From assembly GCA_964496125.1 (NCBI GenBank), contig CAZBXE010000020.1, forward strand, positions 1 through 22,109: a DNA stretch of 22,109 nucleotides, in the 5' to 3' direction. The DNA is from CAZBXE01 sp964496125. GTDB taxonomy: Bacteria > Chlamydiota > Chlamydiia > Chlamydiales > CAZBXE01. Shown here piece by piece: positions 7,536-15,829 of this stretch (its first letter is position 1; every line of letters starts with the position of its first letter). The position numbers and the translations under genes were made by a program. The notes beneath the pieces are model-generated. The model had not been told where the DNA came from, searched no databases, and saw only the letters and a list, made by a program, of their open reading frames with translations.

Positions 7536-7568
7536 GCTTCTTTGGAACCTGTAAAAAACAAAGGGGCG

Positions 7569-10328
7569 ATGGAGGGTTTTTTTCATAGGTTATTTCACCT
7601 CTACCCAGGGGAGGGGAAAAAGGCGCTACATTTTGCTCTGCTCGGGTTCCTCTATGCTGCCGCGGTTTTCCTGGGCGTTAAACTCTCAGACGCTCTATTC
7701 CTAATCCATGTAGGTTCCACGAGCTTGCCTCTTGCCTACACAGCGATTGGTCTTTCTGTAGCTGTGCTTTCTGCTTTTATCCTCTATGCGTATCATATCA
7801 CGACGGCAGGACGCATCTTTTTGACAAGCCTGTTTGTTGCAGTGTTCTTTTTCGGAACCTACAGCACATTTTTATATTTAGGGATGACACAATCCCCGTT
7901 TTGGTTCTCCTTCAAAGTGCTCTCCTACGTGCTCTTCCAGATTATCACGACTTTTTATTGGGCCTTTGTGGATGAGTATCATCACCTGCAAGATGCCAAA
8001 AGGTGTTATGGTTTCTTCTGCAGCGCCTCCTTTCTTGGAGCGATCTTTTCTGGGTCTTTGATGCAGATGGAGTGGCTTTCTACAACACAGATTGTCTGGA
8101 TTATCTTTGCGCTTTTGCTTTTGTCTGTTTCTCTTGTATGGATCATTTCCCGCAGGTTCGATGAGATTGTAGATGAGAGCTTGCCTGATGCCACTGACAA
8201 CATTTCGGCAAATTTCATTTGGAAACTAACAGCCGGTATTACAAAATCGAGGTTTGCTACTTTTCTAATGCTAGGGGCCTTTGTCCTCTATACGCTCTAT
8301 TTCATTACAGAGTTCAATTACTACTCAGCCTTTGAGCAGATGTTTGAACATCAGCCTGACCCTGAACTTGGACTTCGCTCCTTTATCGGAAAATGGTTTG
8401 CCATCGTAAGCTGTACAAATCTTCTTTTTGGCCTTCTTTTCTATAGCAGACTTGTGCACAGATTTGGGGTGACAAGCCTTCTCTTCTTTACCCCTTGCCT
8501 CATGATGATCTTGTTTACAGGATGGCCCCTGAGCCGGATGGTCCTCTTTCCTCTACTTGGTTTTTTCATTGTCGAAGGCTCTGCCATTGTTGTTGATGAT
8601 AGCAATTTTAACCTCCTCTATAACGCGCTTCCAGCTGGACTTAAAAATAAAATCCGGGTGATTGTAGAATCGTTTTTTGAGCCCTTTGGCATGCTCATGA
8701 GCGGGCTTATCTTGGCCAACTTTCCTTTTAATACAAAGTTTCTTGGGCTTTGCCTCTCCATCGTTTTGCTTGTGATCGTGTTTTACCAAAAGAGCTTGTA
8801 TCCTCGTGCGATTTTCGAAAATCTTACTGAAAATGGAATGAATTTCCAAAAATCGGTGCGTAGCTGGCTGAAAACGCTTAGTCCAAGAGAGGCTGAATCG
8901 GCAGAGCATCGCCTTCTTGCTATCTTTAAGCAAGGAGATGAGAAAGCGCAGCTTTTTGCCCTAGAAGGGCTTTTAGAATTTCATGACCCCACCATCTTGC
9001 GCAATCTCCTTCGTTTTGCAGACGTTGCTACGCCCTCTGTGAAGGTGCGTTGCATGGAAGTCTTGAATAAAAGCGACTATGCTACCGATCCGATCGTGCT
9101 CGACCATTTGTACGCTTGGCTTTTGGAGGAGGGTGAAACAGAGCTTAAAGGAGCGCTACACTTTTACTTGGCGGGCCGTGGCCTTCTACATCCGGAGAAG
9201 GTACGTGGGGACCTTGAAAGCGAAAACCTGACTTTAAAGGGTTCTGCCATCTTAGCCCTGAAGAAATCGTGGGCGCACCAATCACAAGAAGATGCTTCAG
9301 ACGACAGGGTACGTGCGGCTTTCGAGCTCGAAAAACTTCTCAACTCAGAAGAGGAAGCAGAGATCTGTGTGGGTCTTAAGATTCTCGGTGCTGTCGCTAA
9401 TCCCTATGATCTAGATCGGATGTTTCCTTACTTGAAAAACACATCGGTTCAAGTGGCCAGGGCGGCGGCTATAGCTATCGCTGAAATGGCAAGTCCCACT
9501 TGTTCTCGTCTTTCTAGCAAACTTTTACAAGAGCTAGAGAGCACAGCTGATCATAAGCTGCGCCTTTCCTATTTGGAAGCACTTGGCAAGATTGGGGATT
9601 CTACGATGGTAAAAGCACTACTTGACGCCTCGCTTCATTTTCGCCCTAGTGAAAGAAGAAAGGTGGAGCAAGTTGTCTATAAAATAGGGCTTCGGACGGT
9701 TCCGACGTTACTTGCCATCACAAAAAATATCAAAAAGCCCCACAAGACGCGCGTTCTTGCTGGCCGTATTTTGGGTAGGCTCTCTCTTCCACAGCTCAAG
9801 GCAAACCTCTACCAGATCGTTCAGCAAGAGATTGAGCGGGCATCTTTTTACTTTAGCAACTACCAGCTTCTCATGGAAAAGCCGCAAGAGGATCTTGCGA
9901 TTTTACGCGCGGCACTCTACACTGGTTATCAGTCTGTGCTCGATTTTATTATCCAGTTGCTTGGAGTAGCAGGGTCTCTTGAAGATCCTGAACTTTTAAC
10001 TAAATGCCTGCGGGGCAAGAACGTAAAATTGCGAAGCCAGGCAGTGGAGATGCTTGAAAGAACATGTGAAGAATGGGTTTTTCGCTTGCTAGAGCCATTT
10101 TTGCACGATGTTCCCCACCTATCTGGAGCTAAAAAGAAAAAAGTGGGCTTCTCTATAGAAGAGCTGCTCGATAAGCTCGATGACTCTCCTTCGCAAGCGG
10201 ACCAAATTATCGCAGTTGCTATGAAATTCCAGCTGCAAACCCCAGATTGGAGAGAGACTGTGCGGGAGAGAATCTCTTCCAATGAAGAAATATTTCATCA
10301 TTTTGCCTTTGAGTTGTTGGAGACATGA
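7569..10328 (+). CDS. NTT/MFS-like membrane transporter domain fused to HEAT repeats
   Basis: A protein of 919 residues in two parts. Residues 1-415 form about 10-12 hydrophobic helices in the style of the nucleotide transporter (ATP/ADP translocase) family. They begin FFHRLFHLYPGEGKKALHF, with a late segment DDSNFNLLYNALPAG and VIVESFFEPFGMLMSG that resembles the conserved region in NTT-like proteins. Residues 430-900 are soluble and made of repeated helix pairs (AQLFALEGLLEF, VKVRCMEVLNK, VARAAAIAIAEMA, HKLRLSYLEALGKIGD), which I read as HEAT repeats. True transport by this fused class is unproven; it may be a sensor or scaffold. The start at ATG 7569 is chosen over GTG 7509 because the domain begins there and a TATAAT lies between. 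The stop overlaps the next gene (ATGA), indicating tight coupling. Confidence 0.82.
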   Translation: MEGFFHRLFHLYPGEGKKALHFALLGFLYAAAVFLGVKLSDALFLIHVGSTSLPLAYTAIGLSVAVLSAFILYAYHITTAGRIFLTSLFVAVFFFGTYSTFLYLGMTQSPFWFSFKVLSYVLFQIITTFYWAFVDEYHHLQDAKRCYGFFCSASFLGAIFSGSLMQMEWLSTTQIVWIIFALLLLSVSLVWIISRRFDEIVDESLPDATDNISANFIWKLTAGITKSRFATFLMLGAFVLYTLYFITEFNYYSAFEQMFEHQPDPELGLRSFIGKWFAIVSCTNLLFGLLFYSRLVHRFGVTSLLFFTPCLMMILFTGWPLSRMVLFPLLGFFIVEGSAIVVDDSNFNLLYNALPAGLKNKIRVIVESFFEPFGMLMSGLILANFPFNTKFLGLCLSIVLLVIVFYQKSLYPRAIFENLTENGMNFQKSVRSWLKTLSPREAESAEHRLLAIFKQGDEKAQLFALEGLLEFHDPTILRNLLRFADVATPSVKVRCMEVLNKSDYATDPIVLDHLYAWLLEEGETELKGALHFYLAGRGLLHPEKVRGDLESENLTLKGSAILALKKSWAHQSQEDASDDRVRAAFELEKLLNSEEEAEICVGLKILGAVANPYDLDRMFPYLKNTSVQVARAAAIAIAEMASPTCSRLSSKLLQELESTADHKLRLSYLEALGKIGDSTMVKALLDASLHFRPSERRKVEQVVYKIGLRTVPTLLAITKNIKKPHKTRVLAGRILGRLSLPQLKANLYQIVQQEIERASFYFSNYQLLMEKPQEDLAILRAALYTGYQSVLDFIIQLLGVAGSLEDPELLTKCLRGKNVKLRSQAVEMLERTCEEWVFRLLEPFLHDVPHLSGAKKKKVGFSIEELLDKLDDSPSQADQIIAVAMKFQLQTPDWRETVRERISSNEEIFHHFAFELLET

Positions 10329-10771
10329 AGAAAATCACCCTGATAGATAAAGCGTTTTTATTGAAGCGATCTGTTTTGTTTCAAGATCTAGATCTTGACT
10401 TGCTTCTCACGATTGCTGATAAGTTGAATGTGTTGCCATACCAAAAAGGAGACGAGGTGTTTCCTGTGGGGCAACCGGCCAATAGGATGTACCTCATTGC
10501 ACGGGGCAGCGTGGAACTTAAGGATGGTGAAGGGGTGAATATTGCCGTTTTAGCGACTGCTGATTTTTTTGGAGACGAATCGCTTTTTAGTGGCCAGCCA
10601 CGTGGATACTCAGCTACTTGCGATCAGGACTCTGTGCTGCTCTCTCTTTCTAGGTCGCACCTGCAGAACATTCTCTCTGAGTGTCCAAGTGTTGCCATCG
10701 GATTTCTAGAGGTGTATACCAAGGCGGTTGCTTGCTGTGGCAAAGAAAAAAGGAAGGGAGGTGTCGAATGA
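10325..10771 (+). CDS. Cyclic-nucleotide-binding-domain protein (stand-alone)
   Basis: The 148-residue protein is essentially one CRP-type cyclic-nucleotide-binding fold. It opens with LLKRSVLFQDLDLDLLLTIADKL (12-34), then QKGDEVFPVGQPANRMYLIARGSVEL (40-65), and has a phosphate-cassette-like FFGDESLFSGQPRG at about 80-93, where the glutamate (E84) and arginine (R92) that contact cyclic nucleotide in CRP-like proteins are kept. There is no DNA-binding domain, so it is not a transcription factor by itself. ATG 10325 overlaps the stop of the NTT/HEAT gene and its own stop overlaps the next ATG, so the three gene products are probably made together and may form a complex. The ligand is unknown; the domain may also be a ligand-free interaction module. 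Confidence 0.85.
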   Translation: MKKITLIDKAFLLKRSVLFQDLDLDLLLTIADKLNVLPYQKGDEVFPVGQPANRMYLIARGSVELKDGEGVNIAVLATADFFGDESLFSGQPRGYSATCDQDSVLLSLSRSHLQNILSECPSVAIGFLEVYTKAVACCGKEKRKGGVE

Positions 10772-12258
10772 CGATCAGAACGCGAATGCTCCTTCTTCTG
10801 CTTCCGACTCTCATTGCCTTTGTGACCTTATTGTCTCTCTTTTTTTATTTCAACTGGGCAAACGAGATCTCAACAAGCTTTCGCTCCCATCTTAAATCGA
10901 TTGTTTATACCACATCAGAGCTTTTAGATCGTGATGATGTAGAGTGGATGCTGAATCACTACAAAGAGAAAAACTACGAGAGTAGCCAGGTCTACCAGAA
11001 ATCGATCGATGAACTGAAAGCCATTTTGTCGCATGTGCCCATACACAATATTTACGTCGTGAAAATTGAACCCGTAGCTATTGGCGAACCGGTACTTCTT
11101 GATTCCCCAGTGGGGCCAAAAAACCCTATCTACGACGGAAAAGACCCCTCTTTTGCGTACAGGCAAATCTACATTTTAGATACAGCGGACCCCTCAGAGC
11201 AAAACCGCTCCTCTTTGCTCTACGACTTTAGTGAAAGTGGAGAGTGGAAAATCTACCAGACCAAACGGCCTCAAGTGACCCCGATCTATCAGGGAAAGAG
11301 CTCAGAAAACCGTCTGATGACAGGCTATGCCCCCATCCTTGACAGTCAGGGGAAGGTGGTAGCGCTTGTGGGAGCAGACCTTAGCTTAGATCTTATGGAC
11401 GCCAGGCTAAAAAAGGCGATCTCGATCATTTTGTTGACGGCAGGGCTTGCCATTTTTTTTGTGATTTTTACTGTGTACTTTAATGCCGAGCGGATCAGTA
11501 AACCGATTGAAAAACTGAAGAACTCTGCTCTTGCCATTGCTGCAGGGGAGTATGATGAGAAAATTGAAATCGATCGGCCTAAAGAGATCTATGAACTCTC
11601 TAACGCTTTTTTAACGATGAGGGAGTGTCTGAAAGAAACGATCAATCGTTTGCAAGAGGGGTCTATGACGCGAGAGCGTATGTTTGGCGATTATGAGTGT
11701 GCTCTTAGATTACAGGAGTACATGACAAAGAATGTTGTGGAGACATACAGCAACCCCTACTTAGAACTCCAGATGATCAACGTCATTTCCCCAGGAACCC
11801 CAAAAGGGCTCTTGCTTCGTACCCAAGGTGATATGATTGAACTTTTTGAGGCTTTAGAAGAAGGCTTTGCAGGAATGTATGCACTGATCAGTGATCCGCC
11901 CCGTTTTCCTCATCTGCAACTGGCCATGAACCCCGAGTGTACAAAGTTAACCTGCTCTCTAGATGAGATGCCGCACCCTCTGATTTGGTCGTCCCGCGAA
12001 GGGAAGCTGCAGCCGCTGATACGGGATACGGTTCCTCTTGAAAAAGGGGATTTTGTTTTCTTGTATAACTCGCAGTTTGCCAAGTTATTTAGTGAAGAAA
12101 AGCCGATCCAAGAGTGGTTTGGGAAAATTTTGCGCCATTTTGCGGCAGAAGGCCTTGAGTCTGTCTGCGCTATGCTGAGTCGCGAGATCTCATTTATTAC
12201 CAAAAACCAGGACATTGATCATAGCATCCAAATAATTTGTTTGCGAAAGAAGTTGTAG
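10768..12258 (+). CDS. RsbU-like membrane sensor: periplasmic domain, HAMP, degenerate PP2C domain
   Basis: The 496-residue protein has a first membrane helix at 8-29 and an extracytoplasmic sensor region at 30-215 (Cache-like, ending in RLMTGYAPILDSQGKVVALVGADLS). A second helix lies at 216-238, a HAMP linker at 239-292 (ISKPIEKLKNSALAIAAGEYDEKIEI), and a C-terminal domain at 305-496 laid out like SpoIIE/RsbU phosphatases. The PP2C metal residues look lost. There is no GGD, the segment for GDxxLLYTDG reads GDFVFLYNSQ (427-436), and the terminal DD reads DHS (484-486). It may be a pseudophosphatase or binding partner in a partner-switching pathway. Start ATG 10768 is preceded by a strong AGGGAGGTG and overlaps the upstream stop (ATGA). 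Confidence 0.8.
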   Translation: MTIRTRMLLLLLPTLIAFVTLLSLFFYFNWANEISTSFRSHLKSIVYTTSELLDRDDVEWMLNHYKEKNYESSQVYQKSIDELKAILSHVPIHNIYVVKIEPVAIGEPVLLDSPVGPKNPIYDGKDPSFAYRQIYILDTADPSEQNRSSLLYDFSESGEWKIYQTKRPQVTPIYQGKSSENRLMTGYAPILDSQGKVVALVGADLSLDLMDARLKKAISIILLTAGLAIFFVIFTVYFNAERISKPIEKLKNSALAIAAGEYDEKIEIDRPKEIYELSNAFLTMRECLKETINRLQEGSMTRERMFGDYECALRLQEYMTKNVVETYSNPYLELQMINVISPGTPKGLLLRTQGDMIELFEALEEGFAGMYALISDPPRFPHLQLAMNPECTKLTCSLDEMPHPLIWSSREGKLQPLIRDTVPLEKGDFVFLYNSQFAKLFSEEKPIQEWFGKILRHFAAEGLESVCAMLSREISFITKNQDIDHSIQIICLRKKL

Positions 12259-12365
12259 TTTTTCTTTTTGCAGAATTTTATTCCAGATGCCTTCTCTCCA
12301 AGTTCTTTAGGGTTCTTTTGTTTTTCTTTTGTCGGAAAAGCTTGATAACCAGCAGTTAAAGTGTT

Positions 12366-12395
12366 TTGTTTTTTTTGTTTTTGATGTGGTATAAT
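12366..12395 (+). promoter_or_regulatory. Extended -10 promoter for the Ulp1-like protease gene
   Basis: TTGTTT (12366-12371), an 18-bp spacer and a perfect TATAAT (12390-12395), with the extended -10 dinucleotide TG at 12387-12388. Transcription would start near 12402, leaving a leader of about 70 nt. The 215-bp gap to the upstream operon is T-rich on this strand; I see no convincing terminator for the upstream operon in it. Confidence 0.6.
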
Positions 12396-12473
12396 GCCTT
12401 ATGTGGTGTATAGAGATTCTCTTCTGTGCTTTTTGCTTTGTTGTAAGAAAAACTTTTGAGGGTAGGTGGCGAA

Positions 12474-14105
12474 ATGAGTTGGAATCCGTTTAATGCGATT
12501 AAGAGCTTTTTTTCTTCTTGGAATGTTACAACTCATAAGGCGGGAGCCGAGAAGCCAAGATTTGGAAAAGGTATGGGGCATGTGTTCACCTGGCGACCTT
12601 GGAGATCAAAGAGTAGTGAGCCGCAAATATTAAATCCTCAAATTACTACTCTTATAACCCCATCACAAAAACCCGTACCACCGCTTAGGGTCTCTTCTCC
12701 ATCTCAGAATATTTCACCCGTTATTACCTCCCCCTCGACTTCTCCGAGGTTAGAAAGAACCACGCAACCTTATGACAAGCTGCCTGATGGCCCTAACCTT
12801 GGATGCTATCCTGAATTTAAAGAACGGGTCGAGGACTACGAGAAAAATGGAGGTCGTGGACCTAACAGTCGCTATTCTTCAAACTTAAATGAGTTGGATA
12901 TTAGCAAATATATGACGATTTTCCTTGACCGTTTCCCGCCAAAAAGTTTCGTTTACAAAAACATTTTTAGCAATAAATATGGAGCGCAACCAACAGCTTT
13001 GGAACACGAGATTAAAAACTTCATACAAAATGGGCAAGACCTACCTCCTCTTCTAGCAATTACCTATCAAGAGGGTGGTCATTTCGTAACTGTCATAGTG
13101 GAAAAACAAGATGACGGCAAGATTTCGATAGAACTATATGATCCAATATTAACAAGAGAAGGCTACAAAAACAGTAGAACTGTCGGGATTTTAGAAAATC
13201 TAAAAGGAAGCAACGAACACATCACAATATCAACCCCTCTTGAGAAACGGGTACAGTATGACGGTACTTCATGCGGACGTTATTCTCCTTATTTCATTCT
13301 CATGAGAATAGCGACAGGAAAACCCATCACTGGAGATGTCTATGACGCAAGGCCTAAGGACGATTTTGAAACTTTCAAGAAGGATATGCATCAAACTTTA
13401 GCACTCCAAGAGGCTATGGCCAATGAATATAGTAAGATGTATCAGGGGTATCATGAGCATTGGAAAGAAAGACACGATTTTTTTACAGGCGACAAGGACT
13501 CCTGGAGGTCTGAGGGGCAGCCAAACGAGTCTGAGATTCAGATCCGCGGAGTCATCGTGCCTATACGAGACGGTTCAGAAATGAGTAAAAGACCCATAGC
13601 AACAGAGTATCAAAAGCTTGCTGCAAGAGATAGAGTTAGGTGGAATTTGGGTGAGGCCACCCCCTTGAAAACTTTAGACGTTCCAGCAGGGAGCACGCTC
13701 TACAATTATAAGCCGGTCACTGACAATTTCTCTCCAGAAGAAAGAGATTTTCGAAAAAATGTAACAACATACTACAAATATGAAGATTACACTACATACG
13801 CTAACACACCACAATACGGAAAAGAACTACCTGCCGATTCTAAAATTGCAGCATTAGAACTCTGTCTAACTCAGATCGGAAAAAATATACCAGAATCCAA
13901 GAAACTACTACCAAAAGCGAAGCCACAAAGGGCAAAACTGATTCAGAATCAATATACAGGCATGATTGCAAAGTTTAAGGATGAATTAAACAAAGAGTGG
14001 GTCCCAAAGGAGAGGAAGTTGGCTCTTTTAGAAAAAATCAAGGTTCTAGAAGAAGCCAATCAAGATTTGTTAAACATCGAGCTAAAAACTGAAAATCCAC
14101 AATAA
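12474..14105 (+). CDS. Ulp1-like (clan CE, C48-type) cysteine protease, probable secreted effector
   Basis: The 543-residue protein carries a Ulp1/SENP-style catalytic arrangement: H203 in GGHFVTVIVE, D223 in IELYDPI, then Q261 and C267 in VQYDGTSCGRYSPYF. The Q-to-C spacing of six equals that in yeast Ulp1, and CG after the oxyanion glutamine is the family signature. In chlamydiae this fold includes the deubiquitinases ChlaDub1 and ChlaDub2, so a host ubiquitin, NEDD8 or SUMO target is likely but inferred. The N-terminus has an amphipathic start (MSWNPFNAIKSFFSSW) and a Pro/Ser/Thr-rich stretch at 50-105. About 270 residues after the protease domain have no recognised fold and end in a charged helical, possibly coiled-coil, tail (500-535). 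Composition is visibly more A/T-rich than its neighbours. ATG 12474 is preferred over TTG 12456 because GAGGGTAGGTGG lies just before it. Confidence 0.82.
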   Translation: MSWNPFNAIKSFFSSWNVTTHKAGAEKPRFGKGMGHVFTWRPWRSKSSEPQILNPQITTLITPSQKPVPPLRVSSPSQNISPVITSPSTSPRLERTTQPYDKLPDGPNLGCYPEFKERVEDYEKNGGRGPNSRYSSNLNELDISKYMTIFLDRFPPKSFVYKNIFSNKYGAQPTALEHEIKNFIQNGQDLPPLLAITYQEGGHFVTVIVEKQDDGKISIELYDPILTREGYKNSRTVGILENLKGSNEHITISTPLEKRVQYDGTSCGRYSPYFILMRIATGKPITGDVYDARPKDDFETFKKDMHQTLALQEAMANEYSKMYQGYHEHWKERHDFFTGDKDSWRSEGQPNESEIQIRGVIVPIRDGSEMSKRPIATEYQKLAARDRVRWNLGEATPLKTLDVPAGSTLYNYKPVTDNFSPEERDFRKNVTTYYKYEDYTTYANTPQYGKELPADSKIAALELCLTQIGKNIPESKKLLPKAKPQRAKLIQNQYTGMIAKFKDELNKEWVPKERKLALLEKIKVLEEANQDLLNIELKTENPQ

Positions 14106-14144
14106 CCCTTAAATTCAAATAATTTATACATAAACAGAAGTGGT

Positions 14145-14173
14145 TTGACTTTTAAGAAATATTATTATATACT
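14145..14173 (+). promoter_or_regulatory. Promoter for putP, positioned for a leaderless transcript
   Basis: TTGACT (14145-14150), a 17-bp spacer and TATACT (14168-14173), one mismatch from consensus in each box. The putP ATG is at 14185, only 11 bases after the -10, so the predicted leader is about 4-6 nt and cannot hold a ribosome binding site; none is visible (ACGGCCATACT). Confidence 0.65.
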
Positions 14174-14184
14174 ACGGCCATACT

Positions 14185-15633
14185 ATGGAATCCTTGCCTG
14201 TAATCATATCGTTTTCTGCGTATTTTTTTGTCTTGCTTGCCATTGGGCTTTTCTCCCATAAGCGCAGTAAGACGCAATCTGATTTTGCCTTAGGGGATAG
14301 GTCCTTAAACTTTTGGGTCACTGCCCTCTCCGCCCATGCTAGTGATATGAGCGCCTGGCTCTTTATTGGGTTTCCAACCTCTCTTTACCTAGCGGGTGTT
14401 TCAGGTTTTTGGTGCGCAATTGGCCTTTTGGTAGGCATGTTTTTAACCTGGCATTATATTGCAACCAAGCTGCGGGTAGAGACAGAAAAATATAACTGCT
14501 ACACGCTTTCTAGCTTTTTTGAGAAAAAGTTTGAAGATTCAAGCGGTATACTACGCACAGCTACTGCAATTCTAACTGTAGTCTTTCTTACTCACTACTT
14601 GGCAGCAGGTTTAATGGCGATGGGGATGCTTTTTGAGAGTCTCTTTGGCTTTGACTACACGGTAGGAATTGTCATTGCCTCTGCCATTATTGCTGTTTAT
14701 ACGATGTTCGGCGGATTTGTGACTGTTGCATGGACTGATCTTTTCCAGGGAGTGTTCCTTCTTGCAATGATTACGATTGTGCCTGCTGTGGCATTCACAA
14801 AGATTGACGGGTTCAATTCCATCCTAGAAGCAGCACAGGCGAAAAACGTTTCCCTTTCTTTGATTAAAGGTAATTCTTTCCAAGGGTTTATTGAAGCGCT
14901 TCTGCTTGCGATCGGGTGGGGAGTTGGGTACTTTGGACTGCCCCACGTGCTGACTAAGTTTATGGGAATTAAGAAGCCTGAAGAGCTTAGGAAGTCAAAA
15001 GTTGTGGGTATGATCTGGCAAACTCTTGCACTTACTGCAGCAGCAGCTATCGGCCTGATTGCTCTTGCTTACTTTAAACAGGGAATTTCTGATCCCCAGT
15101 TGATCTTTGTGACTATGGTTAAGGAGCTATTTAACCCGTACTTAAGTGGTTTTATTTTCTGCGGCGTGCTGGCTGCCAATATGTCTACCATGGACTCTCA
15201 GATTTTAGTCAGCAGTACGGTGATTACAGAAGATTTGTATAAGAGACTTATAGCGCCTCAAGCCACGTCTAGCCAGCTCCTCTCGGTATCGCGCCTCGGC
15301 GTCCTTGCGATTACGCTGCTTAGCTTGGTTCTTTCCCTTACAAAGAGCGCCTCTATTTTTGATTCTGTTGGGTACGCTTGGTCGGGCCTCGGCAGCTCGT
15401 TTGGTCCGATTGTCATCCTCTCCCTTTATTCGAAGACGTCGAACCGTTTTGGTGCGATCGCGGGCATCGTAGCAGGAGGCGCGACCTCCGGCCTGTGGCC
15501 CTTCATAAATCCTCTTCTTCTTGACCAGCCCCTTATGCCGATGGTCCCTGGTTTCTTTGTTGGTCTCCTCACGATCCTAGGGGTTTCTTGGCTGACACGG
15601 GCACCTGCCCTTGCCGAACCCACTCTCGAATAG
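14185..15633 (+). CDS. putP: Sodium/proline symporter, solute:sodium symporter family
   Basis: PutP imports proline with Na+ across the inner membrane. The 482-residue product has about 13 hydrophobic helices and the family landmarks: ALGDRSLNFWVTALSAHASDMSAWLFIGFP at about 35-64, YTMFGGFVTVAWTDLFQG near 172-189, GWGVGYFGLPHVLTKFMGIKK near 244-264, and AANMSTMDSQILVSSTV near 330-346. Proline is the most likely substrate from the GWGxGYFGxPH motif, although related solutes cannot be excluded. It follows the protease gene by 79 bases under its own promoter. An obligate intracellular bacterium would use it to take amino acids or osmolytes from the host or from outside during extracellular life. 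Confidence 0.9.
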   Translation: MESLPVIISFSAYFFVLLAIGLFSHKRSKTQSDFALGDRSLNFWVTALSAHASDMSAWLFIGFPTSLYLAGVSGFWCAIGLLVGMFLTWHYIATKLRVETEKYNCYTLSSFFEKKFEDSSGILRTATAILTVVFLTHYLAAGLMAMGMLFESLFGFDYTVGIVIASAIIAVYTMFGGFVTVAWTDLFQGVFLLAMITIVPAVAFTKIDGFNSILEAAQAKNVSLSLIKGNSFQGFIEALLLAIGWGVGYFGLPHVLTKFMGIKKPEELRKSKVVGMIWQTLALTAAAAIGLIALAYFKQGISDPQLIFVTMVKELFNPYLSGFIFCGVLAANMSTMDSQILVSSTVITEDLYKRLIAPQATSSQLLSVSRLGVLAITLLSLVLSLTKSASIFDSVGYAWSGLGSSFGPIVILSLYSKTSNRFGAIAGIVAGGATSGLWPFINPLLLDQPLMPMVPGFFVGLLTILGVSWLTRAPALAEPTLE

Positions 15634-15776
15634 GAATATAGGCTTTTATCAAGACCTTGGAGGTTAGATGTTTATTTGTTAGCTTACTCAAGAGCGAGTG
15701 GGTGCAAGGAGGATCAGGTATTATAACCACCTCGTGTTAAAGGAGTAACAAGCCTAAATCCGATTAGCTATTTCTT

Positions 15777-15798
15777 TCAACCGCCGTTTTTAGGTTGA
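15777..15798. repeat. Short inverted repeat upstream of the 15830 gene
   Basis: TCAACC (15777-15782) and GGTTGA (15793-15798) form a 6-bp stem with a 10-base T-rich loop, about 30 bases before the small gene at 15830. It could be an operator or a weak hairpin. The rest of the 196-base gap (15634-15829) holds no feature I can identify. Confidence 0.25.
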
Positions 15799-15829
15799 TA
15801 GAACGAGGGGTGTATGCTAGGGTGGGCTT

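Noticed and set aside
7509..7568. GTG start adding 20 residues to the NTT/HEAT protein
   Set aside because: A TATAAT lies inside this stretch and the transporter domain begins right after ATG 7569.
10681..10767. Longer start for the HAMP/PP2C-like protein inside the CNB gene
   Set aside because: The added 29 residues lack a membrane or family signature, while ATG 10768 has a strong AGGGAGGTG and the typical ATGA overlap.
12456..12473. TTG start for the Ulp1-like protease
   Set aside because: The six extra codons coincide with the purine-rich ribosome binding site for ATG 12474.
15813..15818. TATGCT as -10 of the small gene at 15830
   Set aside because: The implied transcription start near 15825 would cut off the AGGGTGG ribosome binding site, and no -35 is evident.
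15634..15829. Possible small RNA or tRNA in the gap after putP
   Set aside because: No cloverleaf could be folded by eye, only short stems (ACTC/GAGT, TCAACC/GGTTGA); not enough to call an RNA.
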